From positions 1 to 9,657 of the forward strand of contig JABIYQ010000593.1 in NCBI GenBank assembly GCA_018702715.1: a DNA stretch of 9,657 bases, in the 5' to 3' direction. The position numbers and the translations under genes were made by a program. Positions 7,141 to 9,657 of this stretch are shown here, one piece after another (positions within the stretch are counted from its first letter, which is position 1; each line of letters begins with the position of its first letter). A model generated the notes under the pieces. That model had not been told where the DNA came from. It ran no database searches and saw nothing but the letters and a program-made list of their open reading frames with translations. This DNA comes from Desulfobacula sp. (GTDB lineage: Bacteria > Desulfobacterota > Desulfobacteria > Desulfobacterales > Desulfobacteraceae).

Positions 7141-7600
7141 AATACTTCATTGATGTTTTTTTAAGTTCTTTTCTGCTGAACAAAAGCTCATACTCATCTT
7201 CTTCAACAGCCTTGGAAATCTTTTTAACGATGGCATAACATTCATCTTCATCAGAAGCATGAACCATGGTATACAAATTATATTTCCAGCCCGGGGCTGG
7301 ATCTCTTCTGTAACAATGGGTGATCTCTTGAAAGGTGGCCATTATAGTACCGGTTTTTTCTACCCTTTCTTCATCGACCTTCCACGCCACCATGGCATTG
7401 GCCTTAAACCCTGATTTCTGATGTTTTAATGTAGCACCAAACCGTCTGATTAGTCCCTGGTCATTAAGATTTTTTAATACCTCTAAAAATTTATCTTCTG
7501 TAATGCCTATTTTTTGGGCCATTTCAAGAAATGGCCTTTTGACAACGGGAATATCTGTTTGCAGCAATGCAATTATTTTTTTTTCTAAATCAGTCAACAT
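7130..7600 (-). CDS. ahbB: Siroheme decarboxylase subunit AhbB-like (Lrp/AsnC fold)
   Basis: Protein of 156 residues with an Lrp/AsnC architecture: a winged-helix part (about 1-56) and an alpha-beta sandwich (about 60-145). Often labelled a transcriptional regulator, but the residues match siroheme decarboxylases: IRRFGA (51-56), TLKHQKSGF with His60, NAMVAWKV, THCYRR (94-99) with His95, WKYNLYTMVH (105-114) and the C-terminal LFSRKELKK...YF. In sulfate reducers, AhbA and AhbB together remove two acetate carboxyls from siroheme to give 12,18-didecarboxysiroheme in the alternative heme pathway. The B-type assignment is from remembered motif similarity. No AhbA partner, AhbC or AhbD is in the window. 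It starts 97 nt after mtnA and overlaps the radical SAM gene by 11 nt. A DNA-binding role is less likely but not excluded. Confidence 0.8.
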   Translation of the reverse strand: MLTDLEKKIIALLQTDIPVVKRPFLEMAQKIGITEDKFLEVLKNLNDQGLIRRFGATLKHQKSGFKANAMVAWKVDEERVEKTGTIMATFQEITHCYRRDPAPGWKYNLYTMVHASDEDECYAIVKKISKAVEEDEYELLFSRKELKKTSMKYFED

Positions 7601-7633
7601 AATGGCTTATCTTTTTATTTTACAATGTTAATA

Positions 7634-7721
7634 TCAAGAATAATGTGAAACTTTTTTGAACGCATTGTCAAGGTCTTGTTTTAAATCATCCACACCATCA
7701 AGGCTTACTTTTGGATTTTTT
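7634..7721 (-). other. Coding-like frame extending past the mtnA stop; gap before ahbB
   Basis: The gap 7601-7697 contains no gene with a credible start. However, the minus-strand frame ending at TGA 7636-7634 is open back into mtnA and encodes a regular amphipathic-looking tail that includes VDDLKQDLDNAFKKV. It joins the mtnA frame if one A is lost from the A6 run (T run at 7716-7721 on the plus strand). The result would replace the last six MtnA residues by about 26. This may be a frameshifted or alternative C-terminus, a decayed small gene, or chance openness. A GTG inside the frame lacks a Shine-Dalgarno sequence. Confidence 0.3.
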
Positions 7722-8816
7722 GTCTGGAAAAAGTGACATGATATCCTGTTCCCCTGCCCGGCACACGCCTCGCTCTGTAATAAATCCAGTTACCAGCCTT
7801 GCCGGCGTCACATCAAAGGCATGGTTGGCAGCCGGACTTTTTTCAGGTGGAACCAGAACCTTTTCAATTTTTCCATGGCAAAGGCCCTGGACATATCGTA
7901 TCTCGTCAGGGTCTCTTTCTTCTATGGGGATATCGGCAATCCCATCTGTAATATCCCAGTCAAATGTGCTTGACGGCAAAGCAACATAAAAGGGGATATT
8001 ATTATCTTTGGCTGCAAGGGCTTTTAAATAAGTACCAATTTTATTGGCTACATCTCCGGCTCTGGTGGTTCTGTCCGTTCCTACAATGACAATATCCACC
8101 ATGCCATGCTGCATGATATGACCCCCGGCATTGTCTGTAATAACAGTATGATTCACCCCATGTTTGCCCAGTTCCCAGGCAGTAAGGCGGGAGCCCTGGT
8201 TTAAAGGTCTTGTCTCATCCACCCAGACATGGACGTCAATATTGTTGTCAAATGCAGTATAAATGGGTGCTGTAGCCGTACCATATTCAATGCAGGCAAG
8301 CCAGCCGGCATTACAATGGGTAAGGATATTGACGGGTTTTCCATTTTTTTGTTTACTGATTTCTTTGATAATAGGCATGCCAAAAGCCCCTATCTTCTCA
8401 CAATTGACGGCTTCTTCCTCTACAATTGCCAGGGCTTCATCAAGTGCGGCTTTTACTCTTGTTTCATAGGTTTGGGTTTTTAATGCCGCCAAAAGGACCC
8501 GGTCAACCCCCCAGAAAAGATTCATGGCAGTTGGCCTGGCATCTTTGAGCCTTTTGCATTCAGACACAAGATAGTCATTATCAGCACCTTTGTTATTTTC
8601 CTGCACAAGACTGATATAGACACCCAATGCTCCTGTTGCACCGATCAAAGGGGCGCCTCTTACAACCATCTCTTTTATGGCGTGAATCGTATCATCCACC
8701 GTGTATAAATTTTTAATGATCAATTTGTGGGGAAGAAATCTTTGATCTATTGCCTGAACAACTTGTGATGCCGCATCAAACCAGATCGGCCGCATATTTT
8801 TTCCATCCACCTTCAT
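7698..8816 (-). CDS. mtnA: S-methyl-5-thioribose-1-phosphate isomerase (MtnA)
   Basis: Cytosolic aldose-ketose isomerase of the methionine salvage pathway. It converts 5-methylthioribose-1-phosphate to the ribulose form and belongs to the eIF-2B alpha/beta/delta-like family. The 372-residue protein is full length. Landmarks are RGAPLIGATGALG (53-65), NLFWGVDR (99-106), THCNAG with the catalytic Cys168, and IVGTDR with the catalytic Asp248, followed by NKIGTY and the FDVTP segment. The start at 8816 has GGAG eight bases upstream; a second ATG at residue 8 lacks comparable support. It lies 20 nt behind the DUF2959 gene and 97 nt before ahbB. No other salvage gene is nearby. Relatives also act on 5-deoxyribose-1-phosphate, the salvage product of 5'-deoxyadenosine from radical SAM enzymes, a plausible second role here (inference). 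Confidence 0.96.
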   Translation of the reverse strand: MKVDGKNMRPIWFDAASQVVQAIDQRFLPHKLIIKNLYTVDDTIHAIKEMVVRGAPLIGATGALGVYISLVQENNKGADNDYLVSECKRLKDARPTAMNLFWGVDRVLLAALKTQTYETRVKAALDEALAIVEEEAVNCEKIGAFGMPIIKEISKQKNGKPVNILTHCNAGWLACIEYGTATAPIYTAFDNNIDVHVWVDETRPLNQGSRLTAWELGKHGVNHTVITDNAGGHIMQHGMVDIVIVGTDRTTRAGDVANKIGTYLKALAAKDNNIPFYVALPSSTFDWDITDGIADIPIEERDPDEIRYVQGLCHGKIEKVLVPPEKSPAANHAFDVTPARLVTGFITERGVCRAGEQDIMSLFPDKKSKSKP

Positions 8817-8836
8817 ATCATGCTCTCCAGAATTTT

Positions 8837-9487
8837 TTAAAAGTTATTAATAAAATTTTCAGCTTCTTTTATGGATATATTCATATCCTTGATAAGCTTT
8901 GCCACATCCTTTTCAATGGAGACTATCTCACCGCTTAATGACCCCACTGCCTTTGCATTCAGGTTATGTTTGAGATAAAGGACATAATCTTTGAGTTTAC
9001 TTAAAACAGGATACATTCCCTTTGTTGATTTATTCATTATTGTTTCAAGCTTTTGATATTTTATTTTTGAATCTCGGAGCGATCTTTTACTACTGTTTTT
9101 AAGCTTGACATCATTGATCTGTGTGATCTCGATTTCCCATTCTTTGAAAAGATCAAAGGCCACCTTTTCTACATCATTGATTCTTTTTTCAATTTGTTTG
9201 GCTCGGGAATCACAATCATCATAACTGTCCTTGAGTTTATCATAAAAGGTTTCAAGGTCTCCTCCATCAAAAGCATAGAGTTCTTTAATCCTTGTTAAGG
9301 CATCCTTGAACTCTTCCTGTGCTTTTTCCTGACTTTTTTGTACATCTTCAACATTATCAACCAGGATATGTCTTTTTTCTTTGCCGAATTTTTCCATGGC
9401 TGAATAATATACAGAGGTGCAACCTGATGTTAAAAGAAAAGCTGCCGACACAAGGGTAATCATGGTTTTAAATTTTTTTATGTTCAT
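8837..9487 (-). CDS. DUF2959 family lipoprotein
   Basis: A 216-residue exported lipoprotein of unknown function. The N-terminus has a basic start (MNIKKFK), a hydrophobic stretch (9-19) and a lipobox-like LTSGC with Cys23 as the probable lipid-attachment residue; Thr at -3 is acceptable but not ideal. The mature part is almost wholly charged alpha-helix and probably coiled coil (about 45-75 and 90-150). It carries the family landmarks VYYSAMEKFGKEKRHILVDNV, YAFDGGDLETFYDKL, LFKEWEIEI, YPVLSKLKDYVLYLKHNLNAKA and a C-terminal SIKEAENFI. Tyr-Tyr directly after the lipid cysteine region is typical. It is probably anchored in a membrane facing the periplasm. The Shine-Dalgarno sequence is weak. 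It is the first gene of the block containing mtnA, 20 nt downstream, and no functional link to methionine salvage is known. Confidence 0.9.
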   Translation of the reverse strand: MNIKKFKTMITLVSAAFLLTSGCTSVYYSAMEKFGKEKRHILVDNVEDVQKSQEKAQEEFKDALTRIKELYAFDGGDLETFYDKLKDSYDDCDSRAKQIEKRINDVEKVAFDLFKEWEIEITQINDVKLKNSSKRSLRDSKIKYQKLETIMNKSTKGMYPVLSKLKDYVLYLKHNLNAKAVGSLSGEIVSIEKDVAKLIKDMNISIKEAENFINNF

Positions 9488-9518
9488 AAAATTTATCTCG
9501 CTTATTTGATTTGTAACC

Positions 9519-9531
9519 GGTTTACTAAACC
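9519..9531. promoter_or_regulatory. 13-nt palindrome downstream of the candidate promoter, possible operator
   Basis: GGTTTACTAAACC has perfect 6-bp arms around C9525 and overlaps a second small palindrome, AACCGGTT (9515-9522). It falls just downstream of the inferred transcription start of the DUF2959 gene, a common place for a repressor site. No poly-T tract follows, so it is not a terminator. The regulator is unknown. Confidence 0.35.
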
Positions 9532-9540
9532 TGAAGACTC

Positions 9541-9569
9541 CTTATAGCAAAAGTTTGTTGTTTTATTAA
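9541..9569 (-). promoter_or_regulatory. Candidate promoter for the DUF2959-mtnA-ahbB-radical SAM block
   Basis: On the minus strand, TTAATA (9569-9564) and TATAAG (9546-9541) are separated by exactly 17 nt, and TGC precedes the -10, an extended -10 form. The -10 matches five of six consensus bases and the -35 four of six. The inferred leader is about 45 nt and includes the 13-nt palindrome. This is the best promoter-like sequence in the 170 nt upstream of the DUF2959 gene. Confidence 0.45.
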
Positions 9570-9602
9570 TCATTTTCTTTATTAGCACATATGTGTTTTG
9601 TT

Positions 9603-9643
9603 CGAGTGGGGTCATCGAGTGGGGTCATCATCGAGTGGGGTCA
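9603..9643. repeat. Three tandem CGAGTGGGGTCA units
   Basis: CGAGTGGGGTCAT is present at 9603-9615 and 9616-9628. A third copy, CGAGTGGGGTCA, lies at 9632-9643 after an extra CAT. The periods are 13 and 16. The last unit runs directly into the right inverted-repeat copy. On the other strand the shared core is TGACCCC, the same core that is doubled at 28-42, so both ends of the window carry variable-number copies of one motif. Confidence 0.85.
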
Positions 9644-9657
9644 GGCTTGCATAGTTG
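9636..9657. repeat. Right copy of terminal inverted repeat
   Basis: These 22 bases (core GGGGTCAGGCTTGCATAG) are the exact reverse complement of 14-35. The window stops at the last matching base. At the left end, 13 further bases lie outside the matching segment, so the right copy may simply be cut by the sequence end. Perfect identity over 22 nt in non-coding DNA points to recent or maintained copies of a dispersed element rather than chance. Confidence 0.85.

Noticed and set aside
7666..7671. Consensus TTGACA (minus strand) as a -35 for a separate ahbB promoter
   Set aside because: No acceptable -10 hexamer lies 16-18 bases downstream, and the bases are also part of the coding-like frame after mtnA.
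14..9657. The whole window as a composite transposon bounded by inverted repeats
   Set aside because: No transposase, integrase or cargo-type genes are present, the content is housekeeping, no target duplication can be seen, and the right repeat coincides with the sequence end. A dispersed repeat at contig ends is simpler.
9603..9657. CRISPR-like repeat array
   Set aside because: Units are 13 bases with almost no spacer between them, and no cas genes are present. This is a simple tandem repeat.

Overview
The window holds nine protein genes and reads like chromosomal DNA of a moderately AT-rich, anaerobic, marine-type Desulfobacterota (Desulfobacterales-like sulfate reducer). The pointers are a siroheme decarboxylase subunit of the AhbB type (alternative heme pathway), two radical SAM proteins, a DUF2959 lipoprotein, and the general style of the proteins. 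The taxonomic assignment is inference. No rRNA, tRNA, CRISPR array or complete mobile element is visible.

Layout. Genes 1-3 run on the + strand: a radical SAM protein (267-1136), transketolase (1168-3171) and a YjbQ-family protein (3201-3593), with 29-31 nt between them, probably one transcript. They converge on a - strand block that starts at the right end. There, a DUF2959 lipoprotein (9487-8837), mtnA (8816-7698), an ahbB-like gene (7600-7130) and a cobalamin-binding-type radical SAM gene (7140-5809) follow one another closely. The last two overlap by 11 nt. After a 90-nt gap come a Na/Pi cotransporter with a PhoU-like tail (5718-4045) and a DUF1178 zinc-ribbon protein (4043-3612), separated by one base. 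Only 18 nt separate the convergent blocks, with no recognisable terminator.

Function. Transketolase serves the non-oxidative pentose phosphate pathway with thiamine diphosphate. The YjbQ protein behind it belongs to a family with secondary thiamine-phosphate synthase activity. MtnA isomerises 5-methylthioribose-1-phosphate and may also act on 5-deoxyribose-1-phosphate derived from radical SAM by-products. AhbB takes part in siroheme decarboxylation. The remaining genes are known only at family level.

Ends. A perfect 22-nt inverted repeat lies at 14-35 and at 9636-9657, next to tandem TGACCCC / GGGGTCA units. These look like two copies of a dispersed repeat family in opposite orientation, and the sequence probably stops inside the repeat because a contig ended there. 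I found no convincing new multi-gene system. The most interesting leads are these terminal repeats, a coding-like reading frame beyond the mtnA stop reached by a one-base shift in an A6 run, the coupled ahbB / radical SAM pair, the CX4CX2C radical SAM protein, and palindromes beside the two candidate outer promoters.
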